From Halospina denitrificans (GTDB lineage: Bacteria; Pseudomonadota; Gammaproteobacteria; Pseudomonadales; Oleiphilaceae), in NCBI RefSeq assembly GCF_004364635.1, contig NZ_SOAX01000001.1, positions 1 to 64,000 of the forward strand: a DNA stretch of 64,000 bases, read 5' to 3'. Positions within the stretch are counted from its first letter, which is position 1. Each line of letters opens with the position of its first letter. Under the pieces are notes generated by a model that made no database searches, was not told the origin of the DNA, and saw nothing but the letters and a program-made list of their open reading frames with translations. Of this stretch, positions 6,106 through 16,200 are shown one piece after another. Position numbers and translations under genes: made by a program.

Positions 6106-7020
6106 ATGGCCCGTTTTGAATCGCCGTTCGTCAACCGTGAACCCACCTTCGGGCTTGCCCTGGGCGGTGGTGCTGTTTTCGGCATCGCCCACCTGGGTGC
6201 GCTGAAAGCACTGGAAGAACATGGACTGCGCCCCACGCACCTTACGGGCACCAGCATTGGGGCCATCATGGCCTCGCTCTATGCCTTCGGGCATGCGCCG
6301 GAAGCCATCCGGGATGCCTGTTCGGAGCTGGACTGGTGGCACCTGTCCAGTTTCGGGTGGTCGAAATACGGGATCATGAACAATTCGGCCATGGGTGATT
6401 TCGTGCGCCATCACATTGGTAACCGGCATTTTTCCGAATCGCCCTATCCCATGGCGTTTATTGCCACGGACCTTGCCTCGCGAACGAAAGTCATACTGGA
6501 CGAGGGGGACGTTGCCACGGCAGCCATGATCAGCGCCTGCGTGCCGGGGCTGTACAGCCCAATCGAGCGCGATGACCAGTTGCTGGTGGATGGGGGGCTG
6601 GTTGAGAACGTGCCGCTCTCGCCCCTGAAACGCTGGGGTGTGGACTTTGTGATGGGGATTGATCTTAACGGCAGCCGGCGGCGGCGTGAGCCGGGCGGGA
6701 TGTTCGATGCCCTGGTAACCGCCTTCGACATCGCCATCGACAGTCACACCCAGACCCAGTTGGCGGAGGCGGATTACGTGCTGTCACTGGATCTTGCCGA
6801 TTACGACCGAACCGATGCCCACCAGAGCGGAGCACTGTTCGAAAAAGGCTATGATGCCTGCAGCAAGGCCATTGAAACCATCAGGAAACAGCGCGCGCGC
6901 AAGGCACCCGGTTTACTCGGGCGCCTGACCGGCCGTCTGGGAGCGGCTCAGCCTTTGGATTTCTTCACCGGGCGGAATGGACGAAGCCAGGACGCAAAGG
7001 CATCCACGCGCCGGGTCTGA
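6106..7020 (+). CDS. Patatin-like phospholipase (RssA family)
   Basis: A 304-residue patatin-fold acyl hydrolase. It has the oxyanion motif LALGGGAVFGIAHLG, the nucleophile elbow GTSIGA (Ser) and the DGGLVENVPL dyad Asp, in the right order and spacing. The family hydrolyses membrane phospholipids or lysophospholipids. No signal peptide or membrane helix is seen. ATG 6106 fits the usual short lead into the GGG motif; ATG 6064 in the same frame is an alternative, and neither has a strong ribosome binding site. The 230 bases before it, after intI, show no clear feature. The last 73 bases overlap the convergent AIM24 gene, so the ends of both proteins share DNA. Confidence 0.88.
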   Translation: MARFESPFVNREPTFGLALGGGAVFGIAHLGALKALEEHGLRPTHLTGTSIGAIMASLYAFGHAPEAIRDACSELDWWHLSSFGWSKYGIMNNSAMGDFVRHHIGNRHFSESPYPMAFIATDLASRTKVILDEGDVATAAMISACVPGLYSPIERDDQLLVDGGLVENVPLSPLKRWGVDFVMGIDLNGSRRRREPGGMFDALVTAFDIAIDSHTQTQLAEADYVLSLDLADYDRTDAHQSGALFEKGYDACSKAIETIRKQRARKAPGLLGRLTGRLGAAQPLDFFTGRNGRSQDAKASTRRV

Positions 7021-7889
7021 ATCCACAGCTTCCCCTGTCCGGAAAACCGGCAGACGAAACCTTCCCCCGAGAACAGCTGGGACTTGTAACCGCTTAGCGT
7101 GCTGATCCGGTAATCCAGCGTGTCCTCAAACGCAGCGATATAGCCTGTATCCACGACATACTCATCGCTCACGTCAACCTCAATGAGTCCGCCGTAGCTG
7201 TTGAACCAGAGATCGCCGGTCCCGCTGCACTTGACCAGGAGGAGGCTCTCACTGGAGAAAAACCCCTTGGCCAGCCCCTGCCATTGGGTATCGACCTCAA
7301 CCTCCGGCGTCGAGGCAACATAGGCAGAATTCTGCAGGAAGACCGTTTCACCCCGCAGATAACGATGAACCATGTCCCCTGGTGCACCCGGTGCAATGCC
7401 GATCTCTCCGGGTCCGCCTTCGGCGGTGAACTCATTGATGAAAAGCGATTCGCCGGAGGCCCAGCGCTTGAGGCCACCACCAGCATTTGTCTTCATGTGG
7501 ATGTTGGTATCCATGGTTGCCATCGCGGAAGCTTCGACGTTCAGGGTCTGGCCGGCTGGCAACTGGACCGTTGCGAAGCTGTAATCCGGCCTTCCTTCAA
7601 TCTCAAACGCCAGGCCGGACTGGGTCGGCTTTTCCGAGGGCTTGCCACCGCCACTCGACATGACCTCGACGCGGCAATCCACCCAAATAGCCTGCAGCGC
7701 CTTCTGATACCTCTCGGCACCGGCCGAATCCAGACCCTTCTTGATGGTCATCGGCGCTTTGTCGAAGACCGCACGTACTTTATCGTCCGATAACCTGAAA
7801 CGCTTGCCAAAGGTTGCAAGCACCTGTTCACGGGGCTGATCGGTATTGATGTCACCAGTGATAACGATCTGGTAGCGCGTTTCACTCAT
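6948..7889 (-). CDS. AIM24/TIGR00266-family protein with an N-terminal extension
   Basis: A 313-residue protein; the AIM24 (TIGR00266) beta-sandwich covers about residues 90-305, with GESLFINEF, GDMVHRYLRGETVFLQ, GEGFVCRFSGQGKLWIQTR as recognisable parts. The first 85 residues (MSETRYQIVITGDINTDQ...) are a separate small domain resembling the ferredoxin-like piece seen in front of some family members, ending in a Ser/Gly/Lys/Pro linker. The biochemical role of bacterial AIM24 proteins is unknown. It is the last of three overlapping genes; ATG 7889 overlaps the previous stop by 4 bases. A longer frame to 8039 runs into the previous gene and was rejected. Confidence 0.88.
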   Translation of the reverse strand: MSETRYQIVITGDINTDQPREQVLATFGKRFRLSDDKVRAVFDKAPMTIKKGLDSAGAERYQKALQAIWVDCRVEVMSSGGGKPSEKPTQSGLAFEIEGRPDYSFATVQLPAGQTLNVEASAMATMDTNIHMKTNAGGGLKRWASGESLFINEFTAEGGPGEIGIAPGAPGDMVHRYLRGETVFLQNSAYVASTPEVEVDTQWQGLAKGFFSSESLLLVKCSGTGDLWFNSYGGLIEVDVSDEYVVDTGYIAAFEDTLDYRISTLSGYKSQLFSGEGFVCRFSGQGKLWIQTRRVDAFASWLRPFRPVKKSKG

Positions 7890-8596
7890 GGTGAGTCTCC
7901 TTGCCGTTGGACACGGCGCTCGCGCAGATGCGGCCCCAGTGCAGCACCGAAGCTTTCCGGATTGTGGGACTGGCACCAGACCCTGCCCTTGCCCCGGAAA
8001 CGGCACACAAGCCCTTCCCCGCCGAGAAAGGAATGCCACCAGCTCTTGCTGGCCCTGCCTATCCGGAAATCCAGGCTGTCGTCAAACGCCACAATATGCC
8101 TCGTGTCCACAACATACTCGCCCTCCACCTCTATGGGGTAGATGGCGCCAAACGCATTGACGATCACCTTGCCAGCGCCACTGAGACGTACCCAGAACAT
8201 GTTTTCGCCAGAGAGAAGGGTCCTGGCCCCCTGCCAGCCAAGATCCACCCCAACACCCTGTCCACAGGCCACAAATGAGCCGCCCTGAACCAGCAGACTC
8301 TCATCGTCCAGCTCGAACTCCATCATGTCGCCCACCAGAGCGCTGCCCAGCCAGAGGTCACCGCCACCTTCGGAGGGCTCGAAGTGGTTCAGGAACAGAC
8401 TTTCACCGCTGAGCATTCGCCTGGCCGCTTTCCGCAAGCCACTCTGATCCCTCCTGCGGGTTGTTGTGGCAACCTTCATGTTGCCTGTCATGGCAATCAT
8501 GGCACCCGCCTCGGCGGTGCACGCCTCGCCCTCACCGAGCTCCACCTTTGCAGCGGTTGCACCGGGCTGATGAACAAATTGGATCTGCATAATCAC
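7886..8596 (-). CDS. AIM24/TIGR00266-family protein
   Basis: A 236-residue member of the AIM24 family, made almost wholly of the beta-sandwich domain (AEAGAMIAMTGNMKV, GESLFLNHF, GEYVVDTRHIVAFDDSLDFRI, GEGLVCRFRGKGRVWCQS). It starts at GTG 8596, whose GTGA overlaps the preceding stop, or at ATG 8590 two codons on. It is the middle gene of three, with 4-base overlaps at both ends, so the three products are probably translated together and may form a mixed complex. The C-terminus is Arg-rich. Confidence 0.88.
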   Translation of the reverse strand: MIMQIQFVHQPGATAAKVELGEGEACTAEAGAMIAMTGNMKVATTTRRRDQSGLRKAARRMLSGESLFLNHFEPSEGGGDLWLGSALVGDMMEFELDDESLLVQGGSFVACGQGVGVDLGWQGARTLLSGENMFWVRLSGAGKVIVNAFGAIYPIEVEGEYVVDTRHIVAFDDSLDFRIGRASKSWWHSFLGGEGLVCRFRGKGRVWCQSHNPESFGAALGPHLRERRVQRQGDSP

Positions 8597-9285
8597 CCTT
8601 GCTCGCTGTTTGCTGATCGCTCAGCACTGCCAATTGCGCCGCCAGGCGGCAAATTCGGGTTCACCCACTCACTGATGCTGCGAACGGAGCGCGTCTGGAC
8701 GACCAGCTTGCCCTTGCCCACAACCCGTGTAACGCCTCCTTCACCGCCGGAACGCCGCATCCTGAGTCTGAGTGACGGGGAGTAGGCCACCAGGTGGCTG
8801 GTATCAACGATATACTCGCCGTCGATCATTTTCTCCACCAGGGCACCACAGGCGCCGTACCAGACGCGGCCCTTGCCACTGACCACCAGCTTGAACAGTC
8901 CCTCCCTGGCCAGCCAGGAAATGAAGCCTGCCCACCTAAGCCCCAGCTTCACGCCCTCGCTGGAGGCGATTAACGCCCCCGGCTGCAGGCAGAACCGGTC
9001 GTTCTGTTCAAGGTCCAGATACTGCATCTGGCCCGGGGTTGACTGCACAAAGGTTATCCGGCGCGAGCCGCCGGACTGGTTGGTGTAATGACTGATAAAG
9101 AACGACTCGCCCCCGAAGAGCTTACGCAGAAGTGCCCGCCAGAAGCCTCCGTTGGTCTTCGCCCTCAACTCCACATCCGGCGCCATACTCGACATGGCGC
9201 CGGATTCAGCGATGATGGTCTCGCCGGGCGCCAGATTCACGTTCAGGTACGAGAACGCCTTACCCCCCTTGATCTCCGTCTCCAT
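8593..9285 (-). CDS. AIM24/TIGR00266-family protein, first of three
   Basis: A 230-residue AIM24-family protein (AESGAMSSMAPDVELRAKT, GGESFFISHYTNQ, GEYIVDTSHLVAYSPSLRLRM). It leads the three-gene unit and shares the same core as its neighbours but is diverged enough to suggest an old duplication. ATG 9285 has AGGAGT-like sequence just upstream on the minus strand. The 135 bases between it and the uvrD stop would hold the operon promoter, although no clear promoter was found there. Confidence 0.88.
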   Translation of the reverse strand: METEIKGGKAFSYLNVNLAPGETIIAESGAMSSMAPDVELRAKTNGGFWRALLRKLFGGESFFISHYTNQSGGSRRITFVQSTPGQMQYLDLEQNDRFCLQPGALIASSEGVKLGLRWAGFISWLAREGLFKLVVSGKGRVWYGACGALVEKMIDGEYIVDTSHLVAYSPSLRLRMRRSGGEGGVTRVVGKGKLVVQTRSVRSISEWVNPNLPPGGAIGSAERSANSEQG

Positions 9286-9420
9286 TAGCGGACTCCTGTG
9301 CCTGCTGTCATCGAAACTGCCTTGCCTTTGGCTTCAAGTAAAGCAGATTCGCGGTGGTTGCCAAGGAGGCGGTCGCAAGCCCCTCAACCGCGCGGGGATT
9401 TGTTGAAGGGGGACTCGCTA

Positions 9421-11577
9421 TTACGCCCGCTCCAGCGGCGCGTAAGCCAGCACCAGCCACTTAGCCCCATCGGAGAAGTTCACCTGCACCCTAGCGTGGG
9501 CGCCCGCGCCCTCGGCATTCATCACCACCCCTTCCCCGAACTTGGGGTGGATCACCCTCTGGCCGAGTTGGAAGCCGGTGTCCGCATCGCTGCTGGTGGC
9601 GGCGGAGCCGGCACTGCTGAACATGGCCGGGCGGGAGACGGTGTTGCGCAGGCGCACTTCGCGCAGGTGTTCGTCGGGGATTTCGCGGATGAAGCGCGAG
9701 GGCGCATTGAAGCGTTCCTGGCCGTAGAGCTTGCGGGACTCGGCAAAGGTCATCACCAGTTTCTGCATGGCGCGGGTCATGCCCACGTAGGCGAGGCGAC
9801 GCTCCTCTTCCATGCGGCCGGGCTCCTCGGCGGACATGCTGTGGGGGAATAGGCCCTCTTCCATGCCGACGAGGAAGACCATGGGGAATTCCAGGCCCTT
9901 GGCGGAATGCAGGGTCATCAGCTGGACGCTGTCCTCGTCCGCCTCGGCCTGGGATTCACCCGCGTCCATGGCCGCGCGGGCCACGAACTCGCTCAGTGGG
10001 TTCTGGTCGTCCTCCACCCGGAACTCGCGGGTGGCACCCACCAGTTCGTCCAGGTTCTCCACCCGGGCCTGGCCCTTCTCGCCCTTTTCACGGGCGTGGT
10101 AATCGCGCAGGCCGGTGTCGCGGACGGCGCGTTCGGCCAGGGTGTGCAGGGGAAGGTTCTCGTGGTTGTCGGCGATCTGTTCAATCAGGTCCACGAAGCT
10201 CTGCAGGCCGGTGCGGGCCTTGCCCTTGAGCAGTTCGTGGTGGAGCAGGTTCACGGTGGCCTGCCAGAGAGAGACACCTTCACGCCGGGCGGCCTCGCGC
10301 ACGGTCTCCAGTGCCTTGGCACCCACGCCCCGGGTGGGCAGGTTCACCACCCGCTCAAAGGCCGCGTCGTCGTGGCGGTAGTTGACCAGGCGCATGTAGG
10401 CCAGGGCGTTGCGGATTTCCTGGCGGTCGTAGAAGCGCAGGCCGCCGTAGACGCGGTAGGGAATGTCCTGGCGCAGCAGGGACTCCTCCAGCACCCGGGA
10501 CTGCGCATTGGAGCGGTAGAGGATGGCGCATTCGGAGCGCGCATTGCCCTGCTGGGCCCAGGCGCTGATGGTGTCGGCGATGTAGTTGGCCTCATCCAGC
10601 TCGTTGAAGGCGGAATAGAGGTCGATGGGCTCGCCGGTTTCGCCGTCGGTCCACAGCTCCTTGCCCAGGCGGCCCTGGTTGTTCTCGATCACCGCGTTGG
10701 CGGCGGAGAGGATCGTCTGGGTGGAGCGGTAGTTCTGCTCGAGGCGCACCAGCCGGCTGCTGCCGAAATCCTGCTGGAACTGCTGGATGTTCTCGATACG
10801 AGCGCCACGCCAGCCGTAGATGGACTGGTCGTCGTCACCCACGATGGTCATCGGTACCTGGTCACCGCTGAGTACGCGCAGCCAAGCGTACTGCACAGCG
10901 TTGGTGTCCTGGAACTCGTCCACCAGCATGTGGCGGAAGCGGCGCTGGTAGTGGCTGCGCAGCTCGGGCTTTTCCAGCCACAGCTCGTGGGAGCGCAGCA
11001 GCAGCTCGCCGAAGTCCACCAGCCCACTGCGTTTGCACTGTTTCTGGTACTCCCGGTAGAGGTTGATCATGGTGGTGGTGAACACGTCCCCATGGTCCTC
11101 GATGTAGTCCGGGCGCAGGCCTTCGTCCTTGCTGGAGTTGATGAACCACTGCACCTGCTTCGGCGGCCAGCGGCTCTCGTCGAGCTGGAGTTCGCGCATC
11201 ACGCGCTTGATCAGCCGCAGCTGGTCGTCCGCGTCCAGCACCTGGAAGTTCTCGGGCAGGCCGGCATCGCTGTAGTGGGCACGCAGCAGCCGGTGTGCCA
11301 GACCATGGAAGGTGCCCACCCACATGCCGCGGGTGGAGATGTTGAGCATCTGCTCGATGCGCCCGCGCATCTCCCGGGCGGCCTTATTGGTAAAGGTCAC
11401 GGCCAGGATGCTGGAGGCGGGCACCTGCTCCACCTGGATCAGCCAGGCGATGCGGTGCACCAGCACCCGCGTCTTGCCACTGCCGGCCCCGGCGAGCACC
11501 AGCACATGGCTGTCCGGCGCGGTGACGGCCTCGCGCTGGGCGTCGTTGAGGGGATCGAGGATGGGGGAAACATCCAT
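9421..11577 (-). CDS. uvrD: DNA helicase II UvrD
   Basis: A 718-residue superfamily 1A helicase that follows E. coli UvrD along its length. It starts MDVSPILDPLNDAQREAV, has Walker A AGAGSGKT (29-36), VDEFQDTN (motif II), DDQSIYGWRGA (motif III), EQNYRST (motif IV), LMTLHSAKGLEFP (motif V) and AYVGMTRA (motif VI). It ends with the Tudor-like GQRVIHPKFGEGVV tail that binds RNA polymerase in homologues. It unwinds DNA 3'-5' in mismatch and nucleotide-excision repair and removes RecA. The frame opens further upstream, but ATG 11577 matches the family start. A LexA box lies upstream. Confidence 0.97.
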   Translation of the reverse strand: MDVSPILDPLNDAQREAVTAPDSHVLVLAGAGSGKTRVLVHRIAWLIQVEQVPASSILAVTFTNKAAREMRGRIEQMLNISTRGMWVGTFHGLAHRLLRAHYSDAGLPENFQVLDADDQLRLIKRVMRELQLDESRWPPKQVQWFINSSKDEGLRPDYIEDHGDVFTTTMINLYREYQKQCKRSGLVDFGELLLRSHELWLEKPELRSHYQRRFRHMLVDEFQDTNAVQYAWLRVLSGDQVPMTIVGDDDQSIYGWRGARIENIQQFQQDFGSSRLVRLEQNYRSTQTILSAANAVIENNQGRLGKELWTDGETGEPIDLYSAFNELDEANYIADTISAWAQQGNARSECAILYRSNAQSRVLEESLLRQDIPYRVYGGLRFYDRQEIRNALAYMRLVNYRHDDAAFERVVNLPTRGVGAKALETVREAARREGVSLWQATVNLLHHELLKGKARTGLQSFVDLIEQIADNHENLPLHTLAERAVRDTGLRDYHAREKGEKGQARVENLDELVGATREFRVEDDQNPLSEFVARAAMDAGESQAEADEDSVQLMTLHSAKGLEFPMVFLVGMEEGLFPHSMSAEEPGRMEEERRLAYVGMTRAMQKLVMTFAESRKLYGQERFNAPSRFIREIPDEHLREVRLRNTVSRPAMFSSAGSAATSSDADTGFQLGQRVIHPKFGEGVVMNAEGAGAHARVQVNFSDGAKWLVLAYAPLERA

Positions 11578-11617
11578 GCCGCGTGACCTTCTATTCCGGT
11601 GTCTGAAAGCGAAAGGC

Positions 11618-11655
11618 AGTATAACAGGGGACGGCGCTACTGCGTATCCATACAG
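11618..11655 (-). promoter_or_regulatory. uvrD promoter with LexA box
   Basis: CTGCGTATCCATACAG (11640-11655) is a CTG-N10-CAG LexA box. On the minus strand TATACT (11623-11618) is a good -10, with its -35 position inside the box 17 bases upstream. LexA control of uvrD is known in enterics. The same box type before intI makes both calls stronger. Confidence 0.7.
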
Positions 11656-11723
11656 CCTTTTTTGCCGCATCCCTCACCCGGCGGCTATCATGGTGGGATC
11701 ACGCAGCCCCGGGGCCAACGACC

Positions 11724-12581
11724 GTGAAACAGCCACAGATCCTGCAACACCTCCGCAACCACCGCCATGAACTGCGCAAGTCCGAGCAGAAGGTGGCGGA
11801 GTTCGTCCTGCAGAACCCGCAGGAAGTCATCCACATGCGGATCGTGGATCTGGCCACGGAAGCCAATGTGAGCGAGCCCACCATCGTGCGCTTCTGCCGG
11901 TCGCTGGACCAGGACGGCTTCCAGGGCTTCAAGCTGGCGCTGGCCCAGCAGCTGGTGCGCCAGGAGGCACTGGTGCCCTTCGCGGTGGATGTGACCGACG
12001 ACCCGGAGGCCCTGGGCCACAAGCTCATCAACAACACCCGCGACTGCCTCGCCCAAGTGCGCGATGCCATGGACTGGGAGGCGGTGCAGCGCGCCATCGG
12101 CAAGCTCAGCCAGGCGCGCCACATCGAGTTCTGGGGTTTCGGGGCCTCGGGCATTGTCGCGCGGGACGCCCAGCAGAAGTTCTTCCGCCTGGATGTCTCC
12201 ACCAGCGCCTATTCGGACCCGGACATGCAGCACATGGCGGCCGCCACCCTGGGGCGGGAGGATGCCGTTGTCGCCATCTCCCACAGCGGCCGCACCAAGA
12301 GCCTGCTGGAAAGCGGCACCTATGCCCAGATGCAGGGGGCGAGTGTGATCGCGATCTGCCCGAGCAACACCCCGCTGTTCGAACTCTGCGACATCCCCAT
12401 CCCGGTGGAGATCAACGAGGACAACGAAACCTTCACGCCCATGAACTCGCGCCTGGCCCACCTGGTGATGCTGGATACCCTGGCTACCGGCGTCTACCTG
12501 CAGAAAAGCCCCGAAATCGACAGCACCCTGGATGCGGTCAAAAGCAGCCTGTTGCCACTGAAACAGCCGCCCCGAGGCTAG
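11724..12581 (+). CDS. hexR: HexR-type transcriptional regulator (RpiR family)
   Basis: A 285-residue regulator with an N-terminal RpiR helix-turn-helix (about 1-78; LRKSEQKVAEFVLQNPQEVI and ANVSEPTIVRFCRSL) and a C-terminal SIS sugar-phosphate-binding domain (about 110-260; FWGFGASGIVARDAQQKFFR, ISHSGRTKSLLE). It closely follows HexR, which senses 2-keto-3-deoxy-6-phosphogluconate and represses Entner-Doudoroff and central carbon genes. None of its usual targets is in the window. It is divergent from uvrD with 146 bases between the starts. ATG/GTG choice: GTG or ATG at 11724 is the start that fits the family N-terminus. Confidence 0.87.
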   Translation: MKQPQILQHLRNHRHELRKSEQKVAEFVLQNPQEVIHMRIVDLATEANVSEPTIVRFCRSLDQDGFQGFKLALAQQLVRQEALVPFAVDVTDDPEALGHKLINNTRDCLAQVRDAMDWEAVQRAIGKLSQARHIEFWGFGASGIVARDAQQKFFRLDVSTSAYSDPDMQHMAAATLGREDAVVAISHSGRTKSLLESGTYAQMQGASVIAICPSNTPLFELCDIPIPVEINEDNETFTPMNSRLAHLVMLDTLATGVYLQKSPEIDSTLDAVKSSLLPLKQPPRG

Positions 12582-12699
12582 CCCGGCAACAGGCGCAGGC
12601 CTTCTTGAGTCGCCTCGACTGGGCAATGAAATCTGGTGCATTGAATGCGACTATTCTGCAAGGTGCTCTATAATACCAGCACCCTCTCCAATCGGCTGA

Positions 12700-12727
12700 T
12701 TGATGTTATTCTGTATTAGAATATACT
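12700..12727 (+). promoter_or_regulatory. Candidate promoter of the small periplasmic protein gene
   Basis: TTGATG (12700-12705) and TATACT (12722-12727) with a 16-base spacer, in a markedly AT-rich stretch (about 12700-12745) 52 bases before the ATG. Confidence 0.5.
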
Positions 12728-12778
12728 AATATTAATATGGCATTTACGCCACGCGCAAAAGACTAGAAGGAACATTCC

Positions 12779-13153
12779 ATGAACGTCACGATCCGATATG
12801 CGTGTTTACTATCACTGCTTTTCGGGGCACTCAGTGTGAGCGCCGAGGATCAGCCGCAACACTTCGAGGGCAAAGACTCGGAAACCCTGGAAGAGGCGGT
12901 TGAAAACCTTGAAGAAGCCAGTGAACGGATGGAAGAGCTTCTAGAGGAAGACGATCTGAGCGGGTCGGAAATGGGTGAGATCCACAGACTCACCTACACG
13001 CTGGAGAAAGCAATGGCAAGGATTCGTGAGGAAGCCGAAATCATGGCTGAAGACCTTGAGCGGGTTCACCTCGGCTCGGAGGCCCGCGATGTGGAGCAGG
13101 TCCGCCGCTACGGGGAAAAGTTCGTCGAAAAAGTTGAGATCCTGACGGATTGA
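12779..13153 (+). CDS. Small periplasmic helical protein (DUF6746-like)
   Basis: A 124-residue protein with a signal peptide ending near LSVSAED (cut after residue 22). The mature part is very acidic and helical: paired runs such as TLEEAVENLEEASERMEELL and IHRLTYTLEKAMARIREEAE, with heptad spacing suggesting a two-helix hairpin. The EIHRLTYTLE motif resembles the DUF6746 group as I recall it. No function is known. AGAAGGAA lies 6 bases before the ATG. It converges on the metal-efflux operon; the acidic surface could bind cations, but nothing proves a link. Confidence 0.75.
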   Translation: MNVTIRYACLLSLLFGALSVSAEDQPQHFEGKDSETLEEAVENLEEASERMEELLEEDDLSGSEMGEIHRLTYTLEKAMARIREEAEIMAEDLERVHLGSEARDVEQVRRYGEKFVEKVEILTD

Positions 13154-13209
13154 AGCCTTCGCGCCAGGCGAGCCCTCCAGCAACAGCTGACGGACTCGCC
13201 TTGGCTTCA
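13151..13209. terminator. Possible two-way terminator
   Basis: Nested inverted arms TGAAGCC (13151) / GGCTTCA (13203) and GGCGAG (13167) / CTCGCC (13195) lie between two convergent genes. The loop is long and there is no U-run, so the call is weak. Confidence 0.3.
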
Positions 13210-16200
13210 GCCGACTGACCCCGTATCCCGGTTCACTCGTGTCGCACTGCCAAAACGCAGGTACAGCGCCGGCAGAACCACCATATTCAGCACCGTGGAC
13301 GACAGCAGCCCGAACAGGATCACCATGGCCATCGGCGCCTGGATCTCACTGCCCGGCTCACCAGCACCCATGGCCAGCGGCACCAGCCCCAGACCGGCGG
13401 AAAGTGCCGTCATCAGAATCGGGATCAGCCGCTCCAGCGTGCCTCGCCGTACCGCACCAACCGCGCTTTCGCCTTCCTGCTCGCGCAGGGTGTGAATGTG
13501 GCTCACAAGCATGACCCCGTTACGTGTCGCGATTCCCAGCAGCGCGATGAACCCGATCATGGTGGCGATGGACAGGATCCCGCCGGCAACAAACAGACCG
13601 GCGACGCCACCAATCAGCGCCAGCGGCAGATTGATCATCACAAGTACCGCATCACGCACCGAATTGAAGGCGACGTACAGCAACAGGAAGATGCCGGCCA
13701 GAACGGCCAGGGCCAGCCAGAACAGGGCCGTTGAGGCCTCCTGGGCGGCCTCGAACTGCCCCCCGTATTCGACGCGATAACCTTTGGGCAGCGTGACCTC
13801 GTCCGACACCCGCTGCTGGGCGTCACGGACAACGCCTACAAGGTCCGGGTCATCGACGTTCGCGCTCACGATCATCTTGCGCTCCACATCTTCGCGCATG
13901 ATGGTGTTGGGCCCGCGCGTCTCGCGAATGTCCGCCAGGGCATGGAGCGGAACCCTCGCCCCGTCCGGCGTCGCAACCGAAAGCTCACCAATGGCCTTGC
14001 TGTCGCGCTTGGCATCGGGTGGCAACCGCACGACCAGATCAAAGGCCGTCTCGCCTTCCATCACCCGGGAAACGGTCTCTCCGGTGAACGCCGTGCGCAT
14101 AGCCTCAGCCACCTGCTCAACACGCAGCCCGTGGCGGGCAATGGCATCGCGCTTGAAGTCGACGCTCAGGAACGGAATCTGCGCGCGGGGCTGACGTGTC
14201 AGATCCACGATACCAAGCACACTTTCCATCGCACCCTCAACGTCCTTCGACAGCCGCCGCAGTTGATCCAGCTCGGGACCAAACAACTTAACGGCAAGGT
14301 TCGCCCGGGTTCCCGAAAGCATATGATCAATGCGGTGTGACAACGGCTGACCGATGACGATGTTGGTTCCGGGCACGGCAGACAGCTCCTCACGCAGCTC
14401 CTTGAGCAGCGCCGATTTGGAACGATCCCCCATATCCAGGGACACGTCGATCTCGCTGGCATAAACCGCCTGGGCATGGGGATCCTGCTCTGCGCGCCCA
14501 GTCCGGCGTGCCGTGGAGGTGACTTCGGGATGCGAAAGCAGGATGTCCTCAACCATGCCTCCCAGCCGGTCGGATTCCTCCAGGGCGGTGCCGGGCTTCG
14601 TGACCGCGCTCACCGTCAGCGAGCCTTCGTTGAATTCGGGCAGAAAGGACTGGCCCGCCAGACTCAGCGCCAGCGAGGCCCCCGCCAGCCCCAGAACGGC
14701 CACGCCGGCAACCAGCTTCCAGCGGTGGAGGGTCGCGTCCAGGATCGGCGCGAAGACCTCCTTGGTCCGCTCCACCAGGCGTGGTTCCTTCGCCTCGCGG
14801 ACCGTGCGCGAGTTCGGAAGGATGAGGCTCGCCAGCGCCGGCGTCACCGTGATCGCTACCAGAAGGCTGGCGCCCAGCGCCACGATGTAGGCAAAGCCCA
14901 GAGGCCCCATAAGCCTGCCCTCGATGCCGGGCAGGAAGAACAGGGGTGTGAACACCAGCATAATAATGAAGGTGGCGAAGACGATGGACCCCTGGATCTC
15001 CACGGTCGCCGGCCCGACAATCTTCTCCGGTGGTAGGCGCTCGTGTTCCGGAAGGGCCGCATTGCCCCGAAGCCTTCGAACGATGTTCTCCACGACGATG
15101 ATGGCGTCGTCCACCACGACGCCGATGGCGATGGCGAGCCCGCCCAGGGTCATGGTGTTGAGCGTTCCGCCGAGCGCCCGCAGCGCCAGTACAGCCGCGA
15201 TCAATGACAGGGGGATGGCCAGAAGGCTGAGTGCGCTGGCGCGCAGGCTCACCAGGAAGAGCATAACGATGGCAACCACCAGGATGCCCCCGTCACGCAG
15301 CGCTTCCAGAAGGTTGTCCACGGCGGTGTCGATGAAGTCCGCCTGGCGGAAAAGATCCGTCCTGAGCGTGACGCCGTCCGGCAACTCTTCACGCAGACTG
15401 TCAATTTCCCGGTCAAGACGCTGGGTCAACGCGAGGGTATTTTCGCCGGGTTGTTTCTTGACGCCCAGAATCGCAGCGTCTTCCCCGTTGCGTGAACCGG
15501 TGCCCCGAACTGGCGCCGGTCCCACGCTCACCTCGGCCACATCACGGACCTTGATCGGCTGCCCGTCCCGCTTCTGGATGACGGTATTGCCGATCTCCTC
15601 AACGCCGCTCACACGCCCACTACCATGGATGAGCAGCTCACGCCCGTTATCCACGTAGAACCCGGCCGAGACGTTCCTGTTGGTCGAGCGAACCGCATCG
15701 GCCACCTCATTGACCGCAATATCGTGAGCCGCCAATCGCTCGGGCTGGACCCTGACTTCATACTGCTTGATATCGCCACCGATGGTGATGATCTCAGCCA
15801 CGCCGGGCACCGCCTGAAGCCGCCGCCGGACCTGCGAGTCGGCGGCCGTGCGCAGGGTCATGGGGTCGGCATCTCCGGTCACCGCCAGGAACATCACCTC
15901 GCCCATCACCGAGGTCACCGGAGCCAGCGTCGGCTCCCCCGCGCCCGGCGGCAGATCATCGCGCACCGACTGCAGTTTCTCCGAAACCACCTGTCGCGCC
16001 CGATAGATATCGGCCCCCCAGTCGAACTCCACGGTCACCACGGAAATCCCGACACCAGTCGAGGAACGCAGACGGCGTACGCCGTTCGAGCCGTTCAGGG
16101 CGGTCTCCACCGGATAGGTGACCAGGCGCTCCACCTCCTCGGGCGCCATGTTATGCGCCTCGGTGACGACGGTGACCGAGGGCGAGGTCAACTCCGGAAA

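Noticed and set aside
9907-11586. Long plus-strand frame (559 codons) opposite uvrD
   Set aside because: It mirrors the third-position GC pattern of uvrD and encodes a low-complexity Val/Gly/Gln/His-rich chain with no family signature; uvrD is certain.
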